Part shown: piece by piece, positions 8,228 through 16,643 of the stretch
Layout of the letters: each line of letters starts with the position of its first letter
How positions within the stretch are numbered: position 1 is the first letter of the stretch
Assembly (NCBI GenBank): GCA_009837395.1
Contig: VXTP01000033.1
Span: forward strand, 60,428 to 124,427
DNA length: 64,000 nt
From: Gemmatimonadota bacterium
GTDB lineage: Bacteria > JAAXHH01
Reading direction: 5' to 3'
Position numbers and translations under genes: made by a program
The notes under the pieces: generated by a model
What the model saw: the letters and a program-made list of their open reading frames with translations, nothing else
Databases searched by the model: none
Told to the model about the DNA's origin: nothing

Positions 8228-9139
8228 TCAGTTGAACAGGGCGTCCACGAAGGCCGGCGCGTCGAAGTCCTGCAGGTCCTCGATTTGTTCGCCCACGCCG
8301 ATGAGTTTGACGGGGATCCCCAGGTGCACGCCGATGGCAAACACGATGCCGCCCCGTGCGGTCCCGTCCAGTTTCGTAAGTGCGATACCAGTGAGGCCGC
8401 CCAGGGCTTCGCTGAAGACGCGGGCCTGGGAGAGGGCGTTCTGGCCCGTGGTCCCGTCGAGCACGAGCAGCACCTCGTGGGGCGCGCCATCCATCTGCTT
8501 GCCCGCGGTGCGCTTGATCTTCTTCAGTTCCTCCATCAGGTTGTCCTTGGTGTGTAGCCGGCCCGCCGTGTCGATGATCACCACGTCCACGTCCCGGGCG
8601 GCGGCGGCCTGCATGGCGTCGTAAACTACGGCCGAGGGGTCGGATCCGTGCTGGTGCCGGATGAAGTCTGCCTTCGCGCGCCGCGCCCAGACCTCCAGCT
8701 GGTCGATGGCCGCCGCCCGAAAGGTGTCGGCCGCGGCGATCAGGACTTTCTTCCCATTGCCGGCGTAACGTGCCGCCATTTTCCCTGCGGTCGTGGTCTT
8801 GCCCGAGCCATTGACCCCCACGATCATGATGACCCGGGGCCGCTGGTCCGGTACGGGTACCGTTGCATCGCCCAGAATGTCCGTCATCTCCTCGCGGAGC
8901 AGACCCATGAGGTCTTCGGGGTTCCGGGTCCGGTGGTCGACCGCGCGGTCCCGCAGTCCGTCGATGATCCGCAGGGTCGTTTCCACGCCCACGTCGGTCT
9001 GCAGCAGGATGGCTTCGATTTCCTCCAGCAGGTCCTCGTCGATCCGGTCATACCGGCCCACGGCCTGGTGGATCCGGCGCGTCAGCCCGTCCCGTGTTTT
9101 GGCGAGTCCGTCTCTCAGTCTGCGTACGACACCCAACAT
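8228..9139 (-). CDS. ftsY: Signal recognition particle receptor FtsY
   Basis: SRP-type GTPase docking ribosome-SRP complexes at the inner membrane. The NG domain is clear: N-domain helices, G1 '[13 protein letters not shown]' at about residue 106, '[14 protein letters not shown]', G3 'DTAGR', G4 'TKLDG'. I start at ATG 9139 ('[12 protein letters not shown]', GGAG upstream) instead of the track's 9226, whose extra 29 residues are unconserved and Pro/Ser-rich. That gives 303 aa, a minimal FtsY without the acidic A domain, starting with the amphipathic membrane-targeting helix. Confidence 0.93.
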   Translation of the reverse strand: MLGVVRRLRDGLAKTRDGLTRRIHQAVGRYDRIDEDLLEEIEAILLQTDVGVETTLRIIDGLRDRAVDHRTRNPEDLMGLLREEMTDILGDATVPVPDQRPRVIMIVGVNGSGKTTTAGKMAARYAGNGKKVLIAAADTFRAAAIDQLEVWARRAKADFIRHQHGSDPSAVVYDAMQAAAARDVDVVIIDTAGRLHTKDNLMEELKKIKRTAGKQMDGAPHEVLLVLDGTTGQNALSQARVFSEALGGLTGIALTKLDGTARGGIVFAIGVHLGIPVKLIGVGEQIEDLQDFDAPAFVDALFN

Positions 9140-9228
9140 GCCCTGGTCTCCGGAATCCACTGGTGTTGATCCTGCTGGCTGGCTGCCCGCCCGCCCGGCC
9201 GACCTTTTTGGCCAGCCGGACCGCATAC

Positions 9229-9262
9229 AAAAAACCGGGAGTGCGTCGATCGGCCTTCCCGG
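9229..9262 (-). terminator. Rho-independent terminator downstream of trx
   Basis: On the minus strand, CCGGGA pairs with TCCCGG across a 17-nt loop and is followed directly by six T residues. It lies about 40 bp after the thioredoxin stop and before ftsY, so trx and ftsY are probably separate transcripts. Confidence 0.65.
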
Positions 9263-9299
9263 CTTTCGTTGAATATCCTTCGTGCCTGGCCGCGCCTGA

Positions 9300-9623
9300 T
9301 TACAGGTGGCCGTCGATCTTTTCGGCGAGTTGCTGCTTGGGGAGCGCGCCGATGATCCGGTCCACCTCGGCGCCGTCCTTGAAGATCAGGAGGCTCGGAA
9401 TGCTCCGAATGCCGAAACGGGTGGCCGCTTCCCGGTTCTCGTCCACGTCTACCTTGACGACTTTCAGGCGTCCGTCGTAGTCGCCTGCGAGCTCCACCAG
9501 CGTGGGCGCGACGGCCTTGCAGGGCCCGCACCACTCCGCCCAGAAGTCGACCAGTACGGGCGTGCTGCTGTTAATGACCTCGGATTCGAATTGATCGTCC
9601 GTAATCGCTGTAGGCTGTCCCAC
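9300..9623 (-). CDS. trxA: Thioredoxin
   Basis: A 107-aa thioredoxin with the redox motif 'WAEWCGPCK' near residues 27-31 and cis-proline 'SIPSLLIF'. General disulfide reductase of the cytoplasm. The track start (9641) places the AAAGGAG ribosome site inside the gene; the GTG at 9623, 8 nt after that site, is a better start. A consensus TTGACA (minus strand, 9693-9698) lies upstream, but its -10 is poor. A terminator follows the gene. Confidence 0.92.
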   Translation of the reverse strand: MGQPTAITDDQFESEVINSSTPVLVDFWAEWCGPCKAVAPTLVELAGDYDGRLKVVKVDVDENREAATRFGIRSIPSLLIFKDGAEVDRIIGALPKQQLAEKIDGHL

Positions 9624-9727
9624 TATCGCTGCTCCTTTCACGGTGATGTATGTAAATCGCTCCCAGCCAAATTCGGTCTTTCACGGGCGTTTTGTCAAGC
9701 ATTTTCGAAGCGCGATCAAGGAGAGGA

Positions 9728-11389
9728 TCAGGCATCTTCGTCCAGACCGTAGTCCCTGATCTTGCGGTAGATGGACCGCTCGCTGATGCCGAGTTCCCGC
9801 GCGGCCCTGCCCCGGTGCCCTTCGTTTCGTTCGAGCGCGCGGCGTATGGCCTCCCGCTCCCAGTCTTCCATGGAACGCAATCGGTCCAGGCCGTCGTCGG
9901 CCGGGACCGCCTCGGCCGGCCGTTCGAAACCAGGCCCCGCGTCGTCGTGAGGCGGTTCGAAACCAGGCCCCGCGTCGTCGTGGTACGATTCAAAACCAGG
10001 CCCCGCGTCGTCGTGGGCCGGTTCGACGTACTGTGCCGTTTCCAAGGGAGGCTTTTCGAGGCCCCGCTCCGCTTCCGCGGGGGGCGGCAGCTGAAAACGT
10101 TCGGGAAGCTGTTCCGGACCCCGGCCGAGGGCGGAGGTGATCTTGGCCGGGAGTTCGTGGATGGCGGTCAGGATCTGCCACAGGATCTTGTAGAACATCT
10201 CGCGGTCCATGTCCTGCGGGTCGCGGTTCTGTGGGACCGGCAGGGCCCGGTTCGCCATGGGCGGCGTGTAGATCCTGTCCGGCAGGTCGCCCGCGTCGAT
10301 CCTGGCCTTGCCGGAAGTCACCACAAGCGATTCGACGAGGTGTCGCAGTTCCCGTATGTTACCCGGCCAAACGTAGTCGGAGAGGGCAGCCAGGGCTTCC
10401 TCCGTGAAGACGGGAGGGGGCGCGCCGGGCTTCCCGGGGGCGTGCCGCATGAAGTGGCCGATCAGCCGGGGGATGTCGTCGCGGCGTTCCCGCAGGGCGG
10501 GCAGATGGATGTGCACGGCGTTGAGCCGGTAGTACAGGTCCTGGCGGAACGTACCGTCGTGGATGTCCCCGGAGAGGTCCCGGTTGGTCGATGCGATGAG
10601 GCGGACGTCGGTCTTCACCGGCGACGAGCCGCCGACACGGATGAACTCCTGCTGCTCCAGGACGCGCAGCAGCTTTACCTGCGTCGAACGGGGCATGTCG
10701 CCGATTTCATCGAGGAGCAGCGTGCCGCCGTGCGCCTGCTCGAAGTATCCCTTCCGCTGAACCTTGGCGTCCGTGAATGCGCCTTTTTCGTGACCGAACA
10801 ACTCGCTTTCCAGCACCCCTTCGGCGATGGCGCCGCAGTTGATGGGTATGAAAGGGCCGTCGCGCCGGTCACTGTAGTGGTGGATCGCCCGGGCGAATCC
10901 CTCCTTGCCGGTGCCGCTTTCTCCGGTGAGCAGGACCTGGATCCCCGTGGGCGCCACTTGTAGCACCGAGTCCATAGCGGCGATGAAACGCTCGTTCCTG
11001 CCCAGGAGCTGGAACCGTTGGTGGAACTCCCGCCGGAGGTCCAGCATGCGCATTTTCGTGAGCAGTTCTTCGGCGTCGACAGGCTTTTCGATATAGTCGC
11101 TGACGTCCAGTTGGCGGAACTGCCGGGGCGGCTCGTGCTGCCGGGTGGTGAGCATGATATCGGTGTCGGGGTGCTTCGCCGAAAGGGTGCGTATCAGCTG
11201 CTCCGGATCGGCGTCGCTCAGGGCGAGATCGACGAGGACGATATCGGGCGGGTCCGTCCTCGCCGCGCGCAATGCCTCGGCCGCGGCGTCGGTCTCCAGC
11301 ACGTCGTAACCCCCATTGCGCAGGATGCTCGCCGCGTGACGCCGGCTGTCCGTTTCACCGTCGACGATCAGTATCGACCGACCTTCCAA
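9728..11389 (-). CDS. Sigma-54-dependent response regulator (NtrC family)
   Basis: About 553 aa. Receiver domain (residues 1-120) with acidic pair around D10/E12, phospho-acceptor D54 in 'VLVDLALSD' and Lys in 'IEKPVD'. AAA+ domain from about 135: 'GESGTGKE' (Walker A), 'LLLDEIGDM' (Walker B), and the sigma-54 loop written GAFTDA rather than GAFTGA. A Fis-type helix-turn-helix closes the protein ('RAARELGISERSIYRKI'). The start is TTG, 7 nt behind AAAGGAG. Between AAA+ and HTH is a spacer with three 11-residue repeats 'DDAGPGFE..'. No histidine kinase is adjacent. It lies 21 bp after a second NtrC-type gene, probably in one transcript. Confidence 0.9.
   Translation of the reverse strand: MEGRSILIVDGETDSRRHAASILRNGGYDVLETDAAAEALRAARTDPPDIVLVDLALSDADPEQLIRTLSAKHPDTDIMLTTRQHEPPRQFRQLDVSDYIEKPVDAEELLTKMRMLDLRREFHQRFQLLGRNERFIAAMDSVLQVAPTGIQVLLTGESGTGKEGFARAIHHYSDRRDGPFIPINCGAIAEGVLESELFGHEKGAFTDAKVQRKGYFEQAHGGTLLLDEIGDMPRSTQVKLLRVLEQQEFIRVGGSSPVKTDVRLIASTNRDLSGDIHDGTFRQDLYYRLNAVHIHLPALRERRDDIPRLIGHFMRHAPGKPGAPPPVFTEEALAALSDYVWPGNIRELRHLVESLVVTSGKARIDAGDLPDRIYTPPMANRALPVPQNRDPQDMDREMFYKILWQILTAIHELPAKITSALGRGPEQLPERFQLPPPAEAERGLEKPPLETAQYVEPAHDDAGPGFESYHDDAGPGFEPPHDDAGPGFERPAEAVPADDGLDRLRSMEDWEREAIRRALERNEGHRGRAARELGISERSIYRKIRDYGLDEDA
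9922..10020 (-). repeat. 33-bp in-frame tandem repeat (3 copies) in the NtrC-type gene
   Basis: Three consecutive 33-bp units (9922, 9955, 9988), nearly identical, encoding 'DDAGPGFE' plus a variable tripeptide. They lie in the linker between AAA+ and HTH domains and keep frame. Confidence 0.9.
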
Positions 11390-11410
11390 ACCGGAACTCC
11401 TTTGCTGACG

Positions 11411-13075
11411 CTACTCCAGGTGATAGGCCTTTATTTTCCGAAAGAGGGTGCGCTGTCCAATCTGCAGGACCCGGGCGGTCCGCGCCTTGTTCCGTCCGCA
11501 GGCGTCCAGGGTCGCTGCGATCAGTCTCCGCTCGCCTTCCTTCATCGTCATGCCCACCCGGATGTCCACACCGTCTTCGTCCTCGCCGTTCGCCGCGGAT
11601 TGGCCGGGCCGCTCGGGCAGGAACTCCGCCGGTATATCTTCCACGTCCAGCCCGTCCCCGTCGGCGAGCAATACCATGGTTTCCAGGCAGCGTCGCAACG
11701 AGGCGCCGTCCGCCGACCAGTCGACAGCGGCCAGTACGGCCAGGGCCTGGTCGGTAATGGGTCGGACGGGCACGTGGCGCTGTTCGGCGATTTTGCCGGC
11801 CAGGTAGCGGATGAAGTCCGGCGACAGTTCGTCCGGCCGGTCCGGCCGGTCCGGTCCATTGTTCAGCGGGACTACCGTCGATTCCGGCCGGGTATGCCGT
11901 ATGAATTCCGGGACGTCCGCCACGGACAGGGTCTTTCCCGTACCCATGACGATCATGCCCTCGATGCAGTTCTCCAGCTGACGCACGTTCCCGGGCCAGT
12001 GATAGGTGGAAAGCAGTTCCAGGGCTGACGGATCGATGCGCTCGATCGGCTTATTCTCCCGTTCGCCGAACCGGCGGATGCAGTGGTCGATCAGCAGCGG
12101 TAGATCCTCTTTCCGTTCCCGCAGAGGCGGCAGGGAGAGGGTCACCACGCGCAACCGGTAATAGAGGTCTTCCCGGAAGCGTCCGCTTTCGATCTCGGCT
12201 TCGAGGTCACGGTTTGTCGCCGCGATGACCCGGGTGTCCGTCTGCAGCCAGTTTCCGCTGCCTACCCGCTGGAACTTGCGTTCCTGGAGGACGCGCAACA
12301 GTTTCACCTGGGTGGAAGGCGCGAGTTCGCCCACCTCGTCCAGGAAGAGCGTGCCGCCGTCGGCCAGTTCGAACCGGCCCTTGTAGGTCTTGACCGCGTT
12401 CGTGAAGGCGCCTTTCTCGTGGCCGAACAGTTCGCTCTCGATCACCCCTTCCGAAAGGGCGTTGCAGAAGACGGGCACGAAGGACCTGTTCTTCCGGGAA
12501 CTTCCGTGGTGGAGGGCGTGGGCCACCAGTTCCTTGCCTGTGCCGCTCTCGCCGAAGATTAGAACCGTGGACTGGGTATCGGCGATCTGGAGGATCTGCT
12601 CCCGGATGCGCTGCATGGACGCGGACCGCCCCACGATGTTCTCGAATCCGTACCGGGTGTCGAGTTGGTTCAGCAACTCCTGGTTTACATGCACGATGCG
12701 CTGGCGGTCCAGGATCTTCTCGATTTCCGCCGCGAGTTTTTCTACGTATACGGGTTTCTCGAGTACGTCGTACGCCCCCTCCTTCATGGCGGCCACGGCC
12801 AGGCCCATGGCCCCGGGATCCGTCATCAGGATGACGCCTACCTCGGAATTTCTGCCCAGGGCGACGCCCATCAGGCGCAGGCCGTCTATGCCGGGGGCAT
12901 TCAGTTCCGAGATAATGACGTTCGGGGACTCCGCCGCCAGGACGTTGAGCGCCTGGTCGCTGTTCTCCACGGCAATCACGCGGTAATCCAGCTGGGTCAG
13001 GCCGTAGTGTTTCTCGTCCCGGCTGCGGGAGGAACCTTCAACCAGCAGGATGACCGATTCTGTCGGACTGTTCAT
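11411..13075 (-). CDS. Sigma-54-dependent regulator with degenerate receiver and duplicated AAA+ lid
   Basis: About 554 aa from ATG 13075; the track's 13096 is a TTG without a good ribosome site. The receiver domain is degenerate: the phospho-acceptor Asp is Glu in 'VIISELNAPGIDG' (about E57), and the N-terminal acidic pocket reads 'LVEGSS' instead of a DD/DE pair. The Lys of 'EKPVY' remains. The AAA+ domain has 'GESGTGKEL', 'LFLDEVGEL' and GAFTNA in place of GAFTGA. After the normal lid ('YHWPGNVRQLENCIEGM') comes a second, diverged copy ('VDWSADGASLRRCLETM') before a Fis-type HTH ('ARVLQIGQRTLFRKIKAY'). It is likely phosphorylation-independent or phosphomimetic, and probably cooperates with the neighbouring regulator. 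Confidence 0.88.
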   Translation of the reverse strand: MNSPTESVILLVEGSSRSRDEKHYGLTQLDYRVIAVENSDQALNVLAAESPNVIISELNAPGIDGLRLMGVALGRNSEVGVILMTDPGAMGLAVAAMKEGAYDVLEKPVYVEKLAAEIEKILDRQRIVHVNQELLNQLDTRYGFENIVGRSASMQRIREQILQIADTQSTVLIFGESGTGKELVAHALHHGSSRKNRSFVPVFCNALSEGVIESELFGHEKGAFTNAVKTYKGRFELADGGTLFLDEVGELAPSTQVKLLRVLQERKFQRVGSGNWLQTDTRVIAATNRDLEAEIESGRFREDLYYRLRVVTLSLPPLRERKEDLPLLIDHCIRRFGERENKPIERIDPSALELLSTYHWPGNVRQLENCIEGMIVMGTGKTLSVADVPEFIRHTRPESTVVPLNNGPDRPDRPDELSPDFIRYLAGKIAEQRHVPVRPITDQALAVLAAVDWSADGASLRRCLETMVLLADGDGLDVEDIPAEFLPERPGQSAANGEDEDGVDIRVGMTMKEGERRLIAATLDACGRNKARTARVLQIGQRTLFRKIKAYHLE

Positions 13076-13226
13076 GGTATGCGGGTCGGGAGGCAAGGGT
13101 CAGGTTGACGGGGCTTCAGGACGGGTGGCCGCCTTGCAAGCCGGGCGGTCGCTTCCGATTTCGGCGTCCACTCGAAATTACGCCAGGGCCCGGTCGCTGT
13201 CAAACGTTAAACCGGGCGTGCGACGG

Positions 13227-13295
13227 CCCGGAGTGACCCGCCGCCGCGCGCTGCAGCACCCGCCGGCGTGCCCGGATTGACCCGCCGCCGCGCGC
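13227..13295. repeat. Two direct repeats of about 25 bp, 44 bp apart
   Basis: 'gacccgccgccgcgcgc' with its flanks ('cccgga.t') occurs at 13227-13251 and 13271-13295, in the gap between the regulator gene and the SDR gene, just past the SDR stop. Only two copies, so this is a local duplication, not a CRISPR. I see no promoter in this 230-bp gap. Confidence 0.6.
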
Positions 13296-13307
13296 CGCTC
13301 GGCGGCA

Positions 13308-14057
13308 TCAGGGAAGCGGCTGGGCCGATACCTGGTAGGCGGGCATGACCCACATTTCGGGTATGACCACGCGGGCGGGCTGGCACATTATGAAAACGAC
13401 GGTGTCCGCGATGTCTTCGGGGGTGAGCATCAGGGACAGGCGCTTCTCCGACACGGGCTGGGGCCGGTTTTTGAGGATAGGCGTTTTTACTTCACCGGGC
13501 AGGATGGCGCTGGCGCGGAGCCCGAATTCGGCGGCTTCCAGGTTGATCGAATGGGTCAGCGACACCATGCCGTGCTTGGACGCGCAGTAGGCGGCCCCGC
13601 CGAGGAGGGACACCTGGCGTCCGGCCATGGACGCGACATTGATGATGGTGCCTTCGCCTCGCGCCTTCATGGGTTCGTAGACCACGCGGAAACAGTTGAA
13701 CGCGCCCGTGAGATTGATGTCTACTACGCGATCCCAGTCCTCCACCGACATTTCGGTCGCCGTACGCAGGGGCGTATTGACACCCGCGTTGTTCACCAGG
13801 ATCGACACCGGGCTTAGCTGATCGACCGCCCGGGTAATCGCCGTGTCGATCTGATCCCGGTCGGTCACGTCCATGGGGGCGATGACCGCACGCCGCCCCG
13901 CGGCTTCCACCTCTCCGGCGACGGTCGCAAGGGGCTCGCTCCGCCGGCTGGATAGGATCACGTCCGCGCCTTCCCGGGCCAGGGCCAGCGCGATGCCGCG
14001 TCCGATGCCGGAACCCGCGCCGGTGATCCAGGCCACCTGTCCCTCGAGTCTGTTCAT
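13308..14057 (-). CDS. Short-chain dehydrogenase/reductase (SDR)
   Basis: 249 aa from ATG 14057, with GGAG 6 nt upstream; the track's 84-residue extension to 14309 overlaps the upstream gene out of frame and is not conserved-looking. Classical SDR signatures: cofactor loop 'TGAGSGIGRGIA' (about residues 12-23), 'NNAGV' and catalytic Ser...'YCASKHG'. The 'SSRRSEPL' region after strand 2 suggests NADP(H) preference. The substrate is unknown. It lies 32 bp after the acetamidase gene and is probably in the same operon. Confidence 0.85.
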   Translation of the reverse strand: MNRLEGQVAWITGAGSGIGRGIALALAREGADVILSSRRSEPLATVAGEVEAAGRRAVIAPMDVTDRDQIDTAITRAVDQLSPVSILVNNAGVNTPLRTATEMSVEDWDRVVDINLTGAFNCFRVVYEPMKARGEGTIINVASMAGRQVSLLGGAAYCASKHGMVSLTHSINLEAAEFGLRASAILPGEVKTPILKNRPQPVSEKRLSLMLTPEDIADTVVFIMCQPARVVIPEMWVMPAYQVSAQPLP

Positions 14058-14089
14058 GATACGCTCCGTTCTATGCGTTTTGCCGTCGG

Positions 14090-15058
14090 TCAGGCTTCCG
14101 TGAGTTCGTCGTGTACCGACCGCATATCGATACCCAGGCCGCGCAGCAGGTCTTTCCTGACCTTGCACACCATGGTATAGGCGGGATCGAACACGTTCCC
14201 CATGTCGTACTCGACACACTGGCCGAGCAGCGTGTGCGCCGCCCTGGGGTCGAGACCGTAGTCGGCCTGCAGCCAGCGCAGCATTTCTGTGGTCGCGTGC
14301 TGGACACACTGGTCGAGGGGCCGGGCGTTGCCCGCCGTGAAAAGGTATTCCGCGTTCTCGCCGCGGGGCCAGGCGCTGGGCTTACCCTTTAGCAACCTGA
14401 AGGTGAACTGCACGTCGAAGGAGATCTCGACGCCCGTGCCGACGATCTCCCCGTCGCCCTGCACCGCGTGGCCGTCGCCGATGTGGAACAGCGCGCCGGG
14501 CGCGAACACGGGGAAGTACGCGGTGACGCCTTCCACGAAACCCCGGTAGTCCATGTTGCCCCCGTGGCTGGCGGACGTGGCCGTCGAGATCGCCTGGCCC
14601 TTTTCCGGCGCTACGCCGAAACATCCCGTCATGGGCGCCAGAGGCAGGGACATCCGTCCGAGCCGGGTGTCGTCCGGGTCGACCAGCGTGACCGTCCCCC
14701 GCTCCGGATCCACCTCCCAGCGGCAGAGGTCGTCCCGGCTTTCGATCTCCCCCGCGGTCTCCCGCACGTAATCGGGATCGAGCACGTTGGGCGCCACGAG
14801 CGGACGGGTCCATCCGAAAGGGCGATTGGGCGTAAGCCGGTCCAGGTGCACGGCGAGCGTGTCGCCCGGTTCGGCGCCTTCGACGTGAAAGGGTCCCGTC
14901 TGTGGATTGCCCGGAGACGTCACAGGCGTGTCGGAACGGTCCTTTCCCCGGGCGTCGACCGTCGACGTGACGACCGTATCCCCGTCCTTCACGCGCAGGG
15001 CGGGTTCATGGGAACCCATGGTGGTGTGATAGCGGATGGGTTCGAAGTGGTGGACCAT
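14090..15058 (-). CDS. Acetamidase/formamidase family hydrolase (FmdA/AmdA)
   Basis: About 322 aa. Recognised from the family pattern: 'GDTLAVHLDRLTPN', 'PLAPMTGCFGVAP', 'SASHGGNMDYR', 'FHIGDGHAVQGDGEIVGTGVE' and the C-terminal 'MGNVFDPAYTMVCKV'. Members hydrolyse formamide or acetamide to ammonia and the acid using a metal site. ATG 15058 is preferred to GTG 15064 because GGGAG lies 5 nt upstream. The substrate among short amides cannot be resolved. Confidence 0.85.
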   Translation of the reverse strand: MVHHFEPIRYHTTMGSHEPALRVKDGDTVVTSTVDARGKDRSDTPVTSPGNPQTGPFHVEGAEPGDTLAVHLDRLTPNRPFGWTRPLVAPNVLDPDYVRETAGEIESRDDLCRWEVDPERGTVTLVDPDDTRLGRMSLPLAPMTGCFGVAPEKGQAISTATSASHGGNMDYRGFVEGVTAYFPVFAPGALFHIGDGHAVQGDGEIVGTGVEISFDVQFTFRLLKGKPSAWPRGENAEYLFTAGNARPLDQCVQHATTEMLRWLQADYGLDPRAAHTLLGQCVEYDMGNVFDPAYTMVCKVRKDLLRGLGIDMRSVHDELTEA

Positions 15059-15194
15059 GATCACTCCCGGATTTCTGTGCTGCGCGAAACGGTGTCTGAT
15101 GCCTGGATCCGCCGGTTAGAATAACCATGGGCGGCGCACACGGTCAAGGTGAATCCGGTTGTTTTCACGCCGGAGTTCCGCGACGGGATATCCC

Positions 15195-15223
15195 TTGACA
15201 GGACCGCGGTCCGGATCCATAAA
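15195..15223 (+). promoter_or_regulatory. Promoter with palindromic spacer, upstream of the hypothetical gene and ilvE
   Basis: TTGACA (15195-15200), 17-nt spacer, CATAAA (15218-15223). The spacer starts with a perfect 12-bp palindrome, ggaccgcggtcc (15201-15212), which could be an operator. It lies in the 220-bp divergent gap between the amidase and the plus-strand genes. Confidence 0.45.
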
Positions 15224-15285
15224 TAACACAGCGTTCACGTCCACGGTGTTCACCTCCGTCTTGCACTGATTCCGGATCACCGAGC

Positions 15286-15576
15286 ATGCCTATCCGCCCC
15301 TATGACGAGACCCTGGTCGGCCTGACGCCGGCGGGCGACAAGGTCCATCACATCCTGCCCGAATTCCAGCGGACCCAGACGGGCTGCCCCCACGGCGTCG
15401 AGTTCTGGGTGGCGATACGCACCGTATCCCGGGATGACGCGCCGGTGATCCTGCAGTGGTGCATGTCGTGCCAGCAGGTGGAGGTCCTCGGTCAGGAGGA
15501 ATATGCCTGGCGGGCGCGCCTGGACGAAATGCGGAATGCCGGGGTGCGGGACCGGTCCGGACCGGAACGGGCGTAG
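15286..15576 (+). CDS. Small hypothetical protein with three cysteines
   Basis: 96 aa, not recognised. It starts at an ATG about 60 nt after a plausible promoter and runs in the direction of ilvE. The middle contains Cys34 ('TGCPHGVEFWVA') and a CxxC ('QWCMSCQQ', about 59-62), suggesting a small metal-binding or redox protein. The tail is charged and low-complexity. No clear Shine-Dalgarno. Its codon pattern looks coding, but I cannot exclude a non-coding leader. Confidence 0.45.
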   Translation: MPIRPYDETLVGLTPAGDKVHHILPEFQRTQTGCPHGVEFWVAIRTVSRDDAPVILQWCMSCQQVEVLGQEEYAWRARLDEMRNAGVRDRSGPERA

Positions 15577-15680
15577 AGACGGACGTAACGAGCGAGACCG
15601 GGCGCCGGCGGTAGTGACGGGACGCGGCGCGCGAGACGGATCACGAATCGACTGTTCGACCATTCATAAGGAGCACGGGC

Positions 15681-16634
15681 ATGGCCAAGAAGACGAAAAT
15701 GTGGGGCGAGGATCATTCAAAGTACATCTGGCTGGACGGGGAGCAGATCCCCTGGGACCAGGGTACGGTGCATGTCACGCAGGGACATATATTCGCCCAC
15801 GCCATTTTCGAGGGGATCCGGGCCTACTGGAACGACGACCAGCAAAAACTCTTCGTCTTCCGTTTCAAGGAACACCTGGATCGCCTGTACCGGTCGATCA
15901 AACTGATGCGGATGGAAACGCCCTATTCGCTGGAAGACGTCTGGAACGGCTCCCTCGAGCTGTGCCGGGTCCACGGGTACCGGGAGGACGTCTATATCTT
16001 CCCGACCGTGTATTTCTCGCCGGATGTGTATCTCAACAAGATGGCGGGTCCGGCCCACGTCTACGTCCACACCTTTGCCTACGGCTCCAACCTGCGCCGT
16101 AAGGACGGCGCCCGGTGTTCGGTCAGCTCCTGGACGCGTATTTCGGACAACACGCTCCCGGCCCGCATCAAGTGCTGGGCAAACTACCGCAACAGCGCCA
16201 TCGCGTGGACCGACGCCACGCTCAAGGGCTTCGACGAAACGATCATGCTGAACAACCGCGGCAAGGTCTGCGAAGCGCCCGGCGCCTGCCTGATGATGAT
16301 CCAGGACGGCGTGCTGATCACCCCGCCGGTCACGGCAGACATCCTGGTGAGCGTCACCCGGGATACCATATTGAGGATCGGGCGGGACGTCATCGGGATG
16401 CCGGTCGTGGAAAGGGAGATCGACCGCACGGAACTGTATACGGCCGACGAGGTTTTCCTGTGCGGTACGGGCGCGGAAGTCACGCCGGTCGCCTCGATCG
16501 ACAACTACGACATCGGGGACGGGTCCATCGGCGCCGTGACGCAGCAGTTCCGCGAAGCCTACAACGGTCTCATCCGGGGGGTCGACGAACGCTTCCCCGA
16601 GTGGCGGACCGACGTGCCGCTGCAATCTGCGTAG
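15681..16634 (+). CDS. ilvE: Branched-chain amino acid aminotransferase
   Basis: Fold-type IV PLP aminotransferase, 317 aa, catalysing the last step of Val/Leu/Ile synthesis with 2-oxoglutarate/glutamate. Visible: 'IFAHAIFEGIRAYW' near residue 35, the Schiff-base lysine in 'PARIKCWANYRNSAIA' (about K165), 'EAPGACLMMI' (SxN/E..G.N-type PLP phosphate region) and 'ADEVFLCGTGAEVTPV', the IlvE signature. A strong AAGGAG lies 9 nt before the ATG. It converges on the PIG-L gene. Confidence 0.92.
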   Translation: MAKKTKMWGEDHSKYIWLDGEQIPWDQGTVHVTQGHIFAHAIFEGIRAYWNDDQQKLFVFRFKEHLDRLYRSIKLMRMETPYSLEDVWNGSLELCRVHGYREDVYIFPTVYFSPDVYLNKMAGPAHVYVHTFAYGSNLRRKDGARCSVSSWTRISDNTLPARIKCWANYRNSAIAWTDATLKGFDETIMLNNRGKVCEAPGACLMMIQDGVLITPPVTADILVSVTRDTILRIGRDVIGMPVVEREIDRTELYTADEVFLCGTGAEVTPVASIDNYDIGDGSIGAVTQQFREAYNGLIRGVDERFPEWRTDVPLQSA

Positions 16635-16643
16635 TGCGGCGAC

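Noticed and set aside
13227-13295. CRISPR-like direct repeats
   Set aside because: Only two copies, no regular spacer array and no cas genes.
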